Positions 8,130 to 14,962 of a DNA stretch of 34,621 nucleotides are shown piece after piece (positions within the stretch are counted from its first letter, which is position 1; each line of letters starts with the position of its first letter). This DNA comes from CAYYHA01 sp964471535 (lineage in GTDB: Bacteria > Myxococcota > Myxococcia > SLRQ01), in contig CAYYHA010000022.1 in assembly GCA_964471535.1 (NCBI GenBank), positions 1 to 34,621 on the forward strand, in the 5' to 3' direction. The position numbers and the translations under genes were made by a program. The notes beneath the pieces are model-generated. The model ran no database searches, was not told the DNA's origin, and was given only the letters and a program-made list of their open reading frames with translations.

Positions 8130-8135
8130 CTCCTT
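8130..8135 (-). promoter_or_regulatory. Ribosome-binding site fixing the start of the 279-residue protein
   Basis: Read on the minus strand, AAGGAG is followed after 5 bases (CGACC) by ATG at 8124. It decides against the longer possible reading frame that reaches 8337. Confidence 0.65.
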
Positions 8136-8236
8136 GCTGGAAAGGGGATGCCCGTCCTCCTCCATGGCCCGTGCCTGATCCCAACCCCTTGTGATTTCGC
8201 TGGCTTGGCGCTGTTCGGAGCGGCCAGAATCCGACC

Positions 8237-8249
8237 GATCGGCCCGATC
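8237..8249. repeat. 13-bp inverted repeat in the divergent intergenic region
   Basis: GATCGG-C-CCGATC is a perfect dyad lying 113 bases from the minus-strand start (8124) and 88 bases from the MFS start (8337). It could be an operator for either gene; no regulator gene is adjacent. In such GC-rich DNA a 6-base arm can also arise by chance. Confidence 0.3.
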
Positions 8250-8336
8250 TCGGCCGCCCACGGACCGAGGCCGGCCTCGCCCGGCGCCGCGTCTGGCCTT
8301 GCGCCCGCCCGTGGTTCGGGCCTAGGCAGGGCGACA

Positions 8337-9575
8337 ATGGCCGCCCCGCGCCCCACCCTCGGCCTTCGAGCCAACCTGCCCCAGTTCTCGCTGTTGGTCC
8401 TCGTCAACGCCTTCGTGGGGGCGATGGTCGGCCTCGAGCGCTCCATCCTTCCCCCGATGGCCGAGACGCTCTTCGGCCTCGCCGCCCACACGGCGATTCT
8501 TTCCTTCATCGTCGCCTTCGGGGTGACCAAAGCGGCCGCCAACTACCTCGCCGGCCGCCTCGCGGACCGCTTCGGCCGCAAGGCCGTTCTGGTCGGAGGA
8601 TGGGCCCTCGCCCTCCCGGTGCCCTTTCTGCTCATCGGGGCCCCCACCTGGGCGTGGGTGGTCGGCGCCAACGTGCTGTTGGGCGCGAGCCAGGGGCTGA
8701 CCTGGTCCATGACCGTGATCATGAAGATCGATCTGGCCGGCCCGCGGCAGCGGGGCCTCGCCATGGGCCTGAACGAGTTCGCCGGCTATGTCGCCGTGGC
8801 CGGCTCTGCCTGGCTCACGGGCTATCTGGCGGCGCGCCATGGCCTGCGCCCCGTGCCCTTCGAGGTGGGGATCGGCTACGCGGCCCTCGGCCTCCTCCTC
8901 TCGCTGTTCCTCGTGCGCGAGACGCACGGACACGTCGCGCTCGAGAGCGCCCAGCACCAAGGGGACGACCCCGTGCGCTCGCCGCGGCACGTCTTCCTCC
9001 AGACCTCCTTCACCGACCGGAATCTCTCCTCGGTCTCCTGGACCGGCCTGGTCAACAACCTGAACGATGGGGTCGCCTGGGGCGTCTTCCCCCTGCTCTT
9101 CGCCGCCGCCGGTCTGGACCTCGCGCGCATCGGTGTCTTGCAGGCCATCTACCCCGCGGTTTGGGGCGTGGGGCAGCTCTTCACGGGCGCCTGGTCCGAC
9201 CGCATCGGTCGCAAGGGGCTCATCGCGGGCGGCATGGTCCTGCAAGCGGTTGGCCTCGGGACGGTCGCGAGCGTCGACCGCTTCGCCCTCTTTGCTGCCG
9301 CGGCGGTGGCCATCGGCGCAGGCACGGCGATGGTCTACCCCACCCTGCTCGCCGCCATCGGAGACGTCGCCCATCCGAGCTGGCGTGCGCAGGCGGTGGG
9401 TGTCTACCGGCTCTGGCGTGACCTGGGCTACGCCGTCGGCGCCCTGCTCGCCGGGCTCGTGGCCGACCTCGTGGGGCTCTCGGGTGCCGTTCTCGTGGCC
9501 GCCGCACTGACCTTGGCCTCCGGCATCCTCGTCGCCATCCGCATGCGAGAGACACACCCGAGGTCGCACCGGTAA
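8337..9575 (+). CDS. Major facilitator superfamily (MFS) transporter
   Basis: The 412-residue protein has about twelve hydrophobic segments. The MFS motif A occurs in the loop between TM2 and TM3 (GRLADRFGRKAVLVGG, residues about 73-88) and is repeated in the second half (GAWSDRIGRKGLIAGG, about 284-299), as expected for the two six-helix halves. The central cytoplasmic loop is about residues 195-230, with charged RETHGHVALES. MFS proteins move small solutes with proton symport or antiport; nothing here identifies the substrate. ATG 8337 follows AGGCAGGG, and the first TM begins about 15 residues later. The open frame upstream of 8337 lies in poorly coding DNA and was excluded. The DUF547 gene begins 44 bases downstream on the same strand, so the two may be co-transcribed. 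Confidence 0.88.
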   Translation: MAAPRPTLGLRANLPQFSLLVLVNAFVGAMVGLERSILPPMAETLFGLAAHTAILSFIVAFGVTKAAANYLAGRLADRFGRKAVLVGGWALALPVPFLLIGAPTWAWVVGANVLLGASQGLTWSMTVIMKIDLAGPRQRGLAMGLNEFAGYVAVAGSAWLTGYLAARHGLRPVPFEVGIGYAALGLLLSLFLVRETHGHVALESAQHQGDDPVRSPRHVFLQTSFTDRNLSSVSWTGLVNNLNDGVAWGVFPLLFAAAGLDLARIGVLQAIYPAVWGVGQLFTGAWSDRIGRKGLIAGGMVLQAVGLGTVASVDRFALFAAAAVAIGAGTAMVYPTLLAAIGDVAHPSWRAQAVGVYRLWRDLGYAVGALLAGLVADLVGLSGAVLVAAALTLASGILVAIRMRETHPRSHR

Positions 9576-9619
9576 CCGAATTCCTCCTCGCCCCGAAGAA
9601 AGAAGAGGTAGGCAGACCC

Positions 9620-10450
9620 ATGGCCGCACGACGCACCGGCATCCTCCTCCTTCTCTTCTCCGCCGCCGCGGCGGTACCACCGTGGACGCTTGCTGCCTCC
9701 GAGGCAGCGAGCAGCCGCCTCGATGCGCTCCATGCCCCGTTCTCCGAACTCCTCGCCCGCTACGTCGCCCACGGCCGAGTGGACTACCCTGGCCTCGCGC
9801 GGGAGCGCGCGCAGCTCGACGCCTACCTCACCGCCCTCGAATCGGTCGACGGTGCGACCTTGCAGAAAGCGAGCCGCAGCGCCCGCATCGCCTACTGGAT
9901 CAACGCCTACAACGCGCTGATGCTGCGCCTCGTCCTCGACGCGTGGCCCGTTCGGAAGGTCCTGGACATCCCTTCCGGCGACGCGAAGTCGCTCTTCGAT
10001 CGGCCCCTCTTCCACTCGAAGGCGCGTGGCGAGGTCTTGAGCCTCGATGCGATCGAGCACCAGATTCTCCGCAAGGAACTCAAGGATCCTCGCATCCACT
10101 TCGCCATCGTTTGTGGCGCGCGCTCCTGCCCGCCGCTCCGCTCCGAAGCCTACCTCGGACGTGAGCTGTCGCGGCAGCTTCAGGATCAAATCCACCACTT
10201 CCTCGTCTTGGGACAGGGTGCCCGCCTGCAAGGCGGGACGCTCTACCTTTCGAAGATCTTCGAGTGGTTCGCCGAGGACTTCGGAGGAGACACGCGCCGC
10301 TGGGTTCTGCCACACCTGCCTCCGAGCCTCCGCAAGCGGGCCCTTCGCGCCCGCGTCGCCTATGCCGAGTACGACTGGACGGTCAACGCGCAGAAGCTCC
10401 CCAGCGCACCAAGTGGAAAGGCCACGTCGAGCCAGCCGCCGGCGCCGTGA
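9620..10450 (+). CDS. DUF547 domain protein, exported
   Basis: The 276-residue protein has a signal peptide (residues 1-26: RR, then hydrophobic GILLLLFSAAAAV, cleavage near LAAS). The mature part matches DUF547 (PF04784): FSELLARYVAHGRVDYPGLA, then AYWINAYNALMLRLVLD, then LSLDAIEHQILR, then IHFAIVCGARSCPPLRSEAY with Cys165 and Cys170, and a final DWTVNAQ-like end. The biochemical function of DUF547 is not established; the conserved His (about 147 and 160) and Cys residues suggest catalysis or a structural disulfide. AGAGG precedes the ATG. It lies downstream of the MFS gene and ends 9 bases from the convergent PP-loop gene. The Ala/Pro/Ser tail is probably unstructured. Confidence 0.88.
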   Translation: MAARRTGILLLLFSAAAAVPPWTLAASEAASSRLDALHAPFSELLARYVAHGRVDYPGLARERAQLDAYLTALESVDGATLQKASRSARIAYWINAYNALMLRLVLDAWPVRKVLDIPSGDAKSLFDRPLFHSKARGEVLSLDAIEHQILRKELKDPRIHFAIVCGARSCPPLRSEAYLGRELSRQLQDQIHHFLVLGQGARLQGGTLYLSKIFEWFAEDFGGDTRRWVLPHLPPSLRKRALRARVAYAEYDWTVNAQKLPSAPSGKATSSQPPAP

Positions 10451-10459
10451 GCACGGCGC

Positions 10460-11518
10460 CTAGGCGATCATCCACTGCCGGAACTCGGCATCCACGCGGT
10501 AGGGCTCCACGTCGATCTCCCGCGTCTCTCCGCCACGCTCCCACCGGACGACACAGCGGGGCTCCGAGCGCCCCTTTCCGTAGCGGGCGACGATTCGGGA
10601 CGCACGTTCCAGATAGGGCTCGACCGCCTCGCCCTGGAAGATGGCCAGCGGCCCCTTGTGATCGCGCGCCTCGAGGCGCCAGGCACCCTCCGCATAGCGG
10701 CGGAGTAGCGCATTTTCCGCCTCGTTGCGGGAGACCACCAGCTTCTGCTGGGGGCCGAGCCGGAAGTGCCGGCCTGCCGAGAGCAACACGATGTCGTCCT
10801 TCGTGTACCGCCGGTCCTCACGATGCTCGAGCAGATCCCGAAACTTCTTCGCGTAGCTCTCGTCGGTGAGGAAGCAGCACCCCCCGGCCGGCTGCGGGTA
10901 GTCGTCGATGCCCAGCTCCCGGGCCAGTGCCATCTGGGGCTTCCGGGTGCGGCCCTTGAAGTCGAGGAGGTCCTCGCGCCGAAGGAGGCCCTTCTTCTCC
11001 GCCTCCGTCGGCGGCAGGTGCTTCCCCGACAGCGGCCGCAAGAGCCGCCCTTCGAGCCCGGCCTCCCGCTCGATGAGATCCATGACCGGCCGCCGCTGGC
11101 TCTTGGGGCGCTGTCCCACCACCTCGCCGGTGAAGACGAACTCGGCCCCCTCGGCCTCCATGATCTCCTTCGCCTTCCGCAGCATGAAGATGCGGCAGTC
11201 GATGCACGGATTCATGTGCGCGCCGTAGCCGTACTTGGGGTTCGTGACCACGTCGACGTACTCGTCGCTCACGTCGATGAACTCGATCTCCGTCTCTGCG
11301 CCGGCAGCCGCGTGCAGGGGATCGTTCCTGGGGATCGCTCCGTCCTTGGGGCGACCTCCCACCCGGCGGTGCGTCTCGGTGATGCAGAAGCCGGTGTAGA
11401 AGTTCACCGCCTTCACGTCGAAGCCCATCGCCTTCACCTTGTGCAGGGCCAGCGTGGAGTCGAGGCCGCCGGAGAGCATGGCGATGGCCTTGGGACGCGG
11501 CTTCTTGGCCTCCGACAT
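10460..11518 (-). CDS. MnmA-like PP-loop tRNA thiolation enzyme (ThiI/MnmA superfamily)
   Basis: This 352-residue protein carries the PP-loop SGGLDS (residues 16-21) of ATP-pyrophosphatases that activate tRNA uridine for sulfur insertion. Two further signatures match MnmA. NPCIDC (Cys105, Cys108) follows the core fold as in MnmA NPC-x-x-C. GGCCFLTD (Cys214, Cys215) aligns with the GICFI motif that holds the second catalytic Cys. The C-terminal part (about 240-352) is a beta-rich region unlike standard MnmA, so it belongs to an MnmA-like side branch often annotated as a tRNA methyltransferase-like or thiouridylase protein. The start is supported by AAGGAG 8 bases upstream. A TusA-like gene lies 44 bases upstream on the same strand and is a plausible sulfur donor. 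The exact tRNA position modified is unknown. Confidence 0.8.
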   Translation of the reverse strand: MSEAKKPRPKAIAMLSGGLDSTLALHKVKAMGFDVKAVNFYTGFCITETHRRVGGRPKDGAIPRNDPLHAAAGAETEIEFIDVSDEYVDVVTNPKYGYGAHMNPCIDCRIFMLRKAKEIMEAEGAEFVFTGEVVGQRPKSQRRPVMDLIEREAGLEGRLLRPLSGKHLPPTEAEKKGLLRREDLLDFKGRTRKPQMALARELGIDDYPQPAGGCCFLTDESYAKKFRDLLEHREDRRYTKDDIVLLSAGRHFRLGPQQKLVVSRNEAENALLRRYAEGAWRLEARDHKGPLAIFQGEAVEPYLERASRIVARYGKGRSEPRCVVRWERGGETREIDVEPYRVDAEFRQWMIA

Positions 11519-11562
11519 CGTTCCGTCTCCTTCTCGTTGTGGGCCGACCCGGCGCGAGCGCT

Positions 11563-11829
11563 TCAGTGCGCGCGCCGGACCCGCACCTCGATGATGCCTT
11601 CCCGTTCCTGCAGATCGATGAGCTCGTGGCCGGTGGCTCGGCACCAGGCCGGCATGTCACTGTGGATGCCCTTGTCGGTGCCCAGTACCAGAACGACCTG
11701 CCCCACCTCAACCGCTTTCACCGCGCGCGCCGTCTCGATGATGGGACGGGGACAGAACTCACCCTGAACGTCCACGACCCGGGCGGGCCGCTCCGCTTCG
11801 ACGCACTCGTCGACCTTCGATGCGGTCAT
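11563..11829 (-). CDS. TusA-like sulfur carrier protein
   Basis: The 88-residue protein has the TusA/SirA fold signature. VVDVQGEFCPRPIIETARAV holds the CPxP motif with Cys26, the residue that carries the persulfide. It is followed by VGQVVLVLGTDKGIHSDMPAW and a final beta strand LIDLQEREGIIEVRV. TusA proteins pass persulfide sulfur from a cysteine desulfurase to tRNA thiolation enzymes or other acceptors. The gene directly precedes an MnmA-like PP-loop enzyme on the same strand, so a dedicated relay is likely. A second Cys (about 63, in MPAWC) is present. ATG 11829 gives a normal family length; the Shine-Dalgarno sequence is poor (AAGGG abutting the ATG). Confidence 0.85.
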   Translation of the reverse strand: MTASKVDECVEAERPARVVDVQGEFCPRPIIETARAVKAVEVGQVVLVLGTDKGIHSDMPAWCRATGHELIDLQEREGIIEVRVRRAH

Positions 11830-11914
11830 CCCTTGCGTATCCCGAGTCGTGGCGTGGTCCGGTCGCGCTCCCTCGCGCGGCCAGGCCTCCCGATGCCGAC
11901 CCTGCTGCGTCCCA

Positions 11915-12175
11915 TCACTCGGCGGCCGCCCATCCTGATCGCGCCCGCAGGACCCGCGAGTCGTCTCGCCGCGCGGCGACGAAGTAACGCAGGAGGCGGA
12001 TCCGACATTCCTCGTACATGTCTCCCTGCCGGCCATTGTCCAAGAGTGGGCACTCCCTGCACCGCTCGGCGAGATCCTCGAAGCGCAGATGCGTCTCGTA
12101 GCCGATGCGCCCCGCCGCGCGGTCCTCTTCGTTGCGCGCGACGAGGTAGTCGAGGTGACGTCGGGCGATGCACAT
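11915..12175 (-). CDS. Small cysteine-containing protein of unknown function
   Basis: From ATG 12175 the gene encodes 86 residues; a TTG at 12307 would add 44 residues of low coding quality. I do not recognise the family. The core reads MCIARRHLDYLVARNEED, then HLRFEDLAERCRECPLL, then GDMYEECRIRLLRYFVAARR. The four cysteines (one near the start, CxxC in the middle, one more in EEC) could bind a metal or form a redox centre, and the rest is charged helix. It is cytoplasmic by appearance. It lies 85 bases upstream of the TusA-like gene on the same strand and may be co-transcribed with it, which hints at a role in sulfur or iron-sulfur handling. The start codon is uncertain and the gene call itself is moderate. 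Confidence 0.55.
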   Translation of the reverse strand: MCIARRHLDYLVARNEEDRAAGRIGYETHLRFEDLAERCRECPLLDNGRQGDMYEECRIRLLRYFVAARRDDSRVLRARSGWAAAE

Positions 12176-12390
12176 GGCAGGGTCCACCCCCGATGATGCC
12201 CCAAGGGCGGAGGTGCCGCCACCTGCGCGGCGGGTGGTCGAGGCGGGCCCCTCCGGCCGGCGCGTCCATCCGATCCCCTCCCAGCAGCCGACGCGAGCCG
12301 GCGCCAATGCGTGGAGAGGCCCATGCTGCCGGGAATTTGCGACACCGCTGCGTCGTTGCGGGCAACCCGAGGGCAGGCAGGCGGTCCGCC

Positions 12391-12419
12391 TTGTCGCCCC
12401 CCCTACGAGCTGCTACATT
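12391..12419 (+). promoter_or_regulatory. Sigma-70-type promoter of the triple-DsbA gene
   Basis: TTGTCG (12391-12396, 4 of 6 to TTGACA) is separated by 17 bases from TACATT (12414-12419, 4 of 6 to TATAAT). The predicted start is near 12426, giving a leader of about 65 bases that contains AGGAG (12479-12483) at normal distance from ATG 12491. The rest of the interval 12176-12390 shows no gene. Confidence 0.5.
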
Positions 12420-12490
12420 CGCCCGCCCTTCCAAGGCGAACCAAGGCCTTTGGAACGCAAGGTTTTTTCGCTTTTCCAGGAGTAGTTCCC

Positions 12491-14509
12491 ATGAAGAATG
12501 CGAGTGTCGTCATCGCCCTGATTGTCGGCCTGGTCCTCGGCCTCATCATCGGTCGCATGACGGTGGAGCCGGGGTCGGAGGTCGCCGCCGCCGCCATCGG
12601 GGGCAGCGGGGGAACCGGCAAGGCCCTGAAGCTGCCCCAGAACCTGCCCGATCTGAAGAAGGCCGCCGCGGCCGCTCGGCGCGCCCCCACGGGCAACGAG
12701 CCCATCTACAAGGTGCCGGTCGGTGACGCCTACGTGAAGGGGCCGGCCGACGCGCCGGTGACCATCGTCGAGTTCTCCGACTTCGAGTGCCCGTTCTGCG
12801 GCCGAGTCGAGGGGACGTTGAAGCAGATCCAGGACACCTACGGGGACAAGGTGCGCATTGCCTTCAAGCACAACCCGCTCCCCTTCCACAAGCACGCCTA
12901 CCTCGCCGCACAGGCGGCGGAGGCGGCGGGTGCACAAGGCAAGTTCTGGGAGTACCACGACAAGCTCTTCCAGAATCAGAAAGCGTTGGAACGTTCGGAC
13001 CTCGAGCGCTATGCCGAGGAGCTGGGCCTCGACATGGCCAAGTTCAAGGCCGCCCTCGACCAGGGCACCTACAAGAAGAAGATCGACGCCCACCAGCAGC
13101 AGGCACGCGCCCTCGGTGCTTCCGGCACGCCCTCCTTCTTCATCAACGGCCGCTTCGTGCGTGGGGCGCAGCCCTTCCCCAAGTTCAAGCAGGTCATCGA
13201 CGAGGAGCTCGCCCGCGCCGAGAAGGCCCTAAGCAGCGGTGTTCCGAAGGCCAAGCTCTACGAGCATCTCACCAAGGACGGGCTGACGCAGATCAAGCGG
13301 GACCAGCCCAAGACGCAGCGCCCGCAGCGCCCGCAGTTCGCAAAGGTCTATCCGGGTAACGCACACACGAAGGGCGCAAAGAACCCGCTCGTCACCATCG
13401 TCGAGTGGTCCGACTTCCAGTGCCCGTTCTGCGGTCGGGTGGAGTCGACACTCAAGCAGATCGAAAAGGAGTACGGAGACAAGGTGCAGATTGCCTTCAA
13501 GCACCAGCCCCTCTCCTTCCACCAGTACGCGCATCTCGCCGCCGAGGCGGCCGAGGCGGCGGGCGCCCAAGGCAAGTTCTGGGAGTACCACGACAAGCTC
13601 TTCCAGAATCAACGGGCGCTGACCCGCGCCGACCTCGAGCGCTATGCCCAGGAGCTCGGTCTCGACATGGCCAAGTTCAAGGCAGCCCTAGACCAGGGCA
13701 CCTACAAGAAGAAGGTGGACGCCGATGCTGCCGAAGGTATGCGCGTGGGTGCCCGGGGCACGCCGACCTTCTTCATCAACGGACGACTGCTCTCCGGGGC
13801 GCAGCCCTATCCGGCGTTCAAGAAGATCATCGACGAAGAGATCGCGCATGCGCAGGCGCTGCTAAAGGCCGGGACACCGCGGGCGAAGCTCTACGAGAAG
13901 CTCCTCGAAGAGAACGAGAAGAAGTACGGCAAGACGGCGCCTGCACCGTCGCCGGCGGCACAGGCTCCAGCGAAGGTCGACATCGAGGTGGGCAAGGCGC
14001 CCGTCAAGGGTCCCCCGAATGCCCCGGTGACCATCATCGAGTTCTCGGACTTCCAGTGCCCGTTCTGCGGGCGGGTCGAATCGACCCTCAAGCAGCTCGA
14101 GGACAAATACGCTGGCAAGATCCGGCTGGCCTTCAAGCATCAGCCCCTTCCCTTCCATCAGCATGCCTTCCTGGCCGCCGAGGCAGCGATGGCGGCCCAC
14201 GAGCAGGGCAAGTTCTGGGAGTACCATGACAAGCTCTTCCAGAATCAGCGGGCGCTGACCCGCGCCGACCTCGAGCGCTACGCGAAGGAGCTTGGCCTCG
14301 ACATGGACAAGTTTCGGGCAGCGCTCGACAGCGGGAAGTTCAAGTCGTACATCCAGGCGGACCAGGCGCTCGCCGCCAAGGTGGGCGCGAACGGAACCCC
14401 CACCTTCTTCATCAACGGACGAAAGCTGGTCGGCGCTCAGCCGATTTCGTCCTTCGAGGCGGTCATCGACTCCGAGCTGAAGAAGGCGAAGAACACGGCA
14501 AAGAAGTAG
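12491..14509 (+). CDS. Membrane-anchored protein with three tandem DsbA-like thioredoxin domains
   Basis: The 672-residue protein has an N-terminal signal anchor (residues about 5-24, ending GLVLGLIIGR) and a short Ala/Gly linker. Three consecutive DsbA-type domains (thioredoxin_4 family) follow, presumably facing the periplasm. Each starts with VTI(V/I)E-(F/W)-SDF and carries a CPFCGRVE active site: Cys100/Cys103, Cys311/Cys314 and Cys523/Cys526. Each also has the helical segment KFWEYHDKLFQNQ and the cis-Pro motif GTP-(S/T)-FFING (about 212-220, 423-431, 635-643). All three active sites are intact, so each could work as an oxidoreductase. Ordinary relatives have a single domain of about 200 residues. 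Domains 2 and 3 are the most alike. ATG 12491 follows AGGAG with 7 bases spacing. No DsbB or VKOR partner lies in the window, so redox direction cannot be told. Confidence 0.92.
   Translation: MKNASVVIALIVGLVLGLIIGRMTVEPGSEVAAAAIGGSGGTGKALKLPQNLPDLKKAAAAARRAPTGNEPIYKVPVGDAYVKGPADAPVTIVEFSDFECPFCGRVEGTLKQIQDTYGDKVRIAFKHNPLPFHKHAYLAAQAAEAAGAQGKFWEYHDKLFQNQKALERSDLERYAEELGLDMAKFKAALDQGTYKKKIDAHQQQARALGASGTPSFFINGRFVRGAQPFPKFKQVIDEELARAEKALSSGVPKAKLYEHLTKDGLTQIKRDQPKTQRPQRPQFAKVYPGNAHTKGAKNPLVTIVEWSDFQCPFCGRVESTLKQIEKEYGDKVQIAFKHQPLSFHQYAHLAAEAAEAAGAQGKFWEYHDKLFQNQRALTRADLERYAQELGLDMAKFKAALDQGTYKKKVDADAAEGMRVGARGTPTFFINGRLLSGAQPYPAFKKIIDEEIAHAQALLKAGTPRAKLYEKLLEENEKKYGKTAPAPSPAAQAPAKVDIEVGKAPVKGPPNAPVTIIEFSDFQCPFCGRVESTLKQLEDKYAGKIRLAFKHQPLPFHQHAFLAAEAAMAAHEQGKFWEYHDKLFQNQRALTRADLERYAKELGLDMDKFRAALDSGKFKSYIQADQALAAKVGANGTPTFFINGRKLVGAQPISSFEAVIDSELKKAKNTAKK
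12938..14247 (+). repeat. Three near-identical 41-bp segments inside the triple-DsbA gene
   Basis: Copies at 12938-12978, 13571-13611 and 14207-14247 begin GGCAAGTTCTGGGAGTACCA and end CTCTTCCAGAATCA; the third differs by one base (CAT for CAC). Copies 2 and 3 continue almost identical for a further 35-40 bases (GGGCGCTGACCCGCGCCGAC onward). They are spaced about 633-636 bases apart, one domain length, which marks repeated in-frame duplication of one domain. Confidence 0.85.
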
Positions 14510-14962
14510 CAATCGGAGTTGCCCCGCACGCGAGGATCGGCGTGGCTCTCCGCCGCGGGAGCCGCGCCGCCTCGTAGGTCGTTGCGGCATGGCCGCGCTC
14601 GACCGCCGTCTCGAGGCCGCTTGGCTCGGCCGTGAAGCCGCGGTGCGGGCGCGCCCAGCGTCGAAGGGTCCTGCAGCGTGGGTTCCTGCACAGTGCCTGC
14701 ACAGTGTGCGACCCGCGCTGCCGGACAGAGATGGGGCAGCGGCTGACAAGCCGTCGCTGTCTGGGATCCTGGCCATCGAGGATCCTTTCCGAGTGGGCCA
14801 AAGCCCATGCTGTGATCCCCGGTGTTCCTTTCGCGCGTCTCACGTGCCTCTGAACGAGGTCATCACCTCGGCCCTCTCCCCGCATCCCCGGAAAGCGAGT
14901 CGACCTCGTCTTCCCTCTTCTGCGCGACTTCTGGGACGCCCTCGAGGCTGGCGTGTTGGGCC
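14510..14962. other. 453-bp gap between convergent genes with no recognisable gene
   Basis: No frame in this stretch looks coding and I see no tRNA-like fold. It holds a few small hairpins (14764-14785; TGGGC-CAAA-GCCCA near 14794; CGAGGT-CATC-ACCTCG at 14855-14870) and a short direct repeat TGCACAGTG near 14690-14710. Since the triple-DsbA gene and the kinase gene both end here, it is mainly a bidirectional terminator region. Confidence 0.5.
14764..14788 (+). terminator. Hairpin with short T run, weak terminator candidate
   Basis: GGATCCT and AGGATCC form a perfect 7-bp stem around an 8-base loop (GGCCATCG) and are followed by TTT. It lies 255 bases past the triple-DsbA stop. The T run is short and the distance long, so the call is tentative. 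Confidence 0.25.

Noticed and set aside
8322..9680. 452-codon antisense frame over the MFS gene
   Set aside because: Composition is that of reverse-complemented membrane protein; no motif.
14855..14870. CGAGGT-CATC-ACCTCG hairpin as a terminator
   Set aside because: The stem is only 6 bp and there is no T-tract in either direction.
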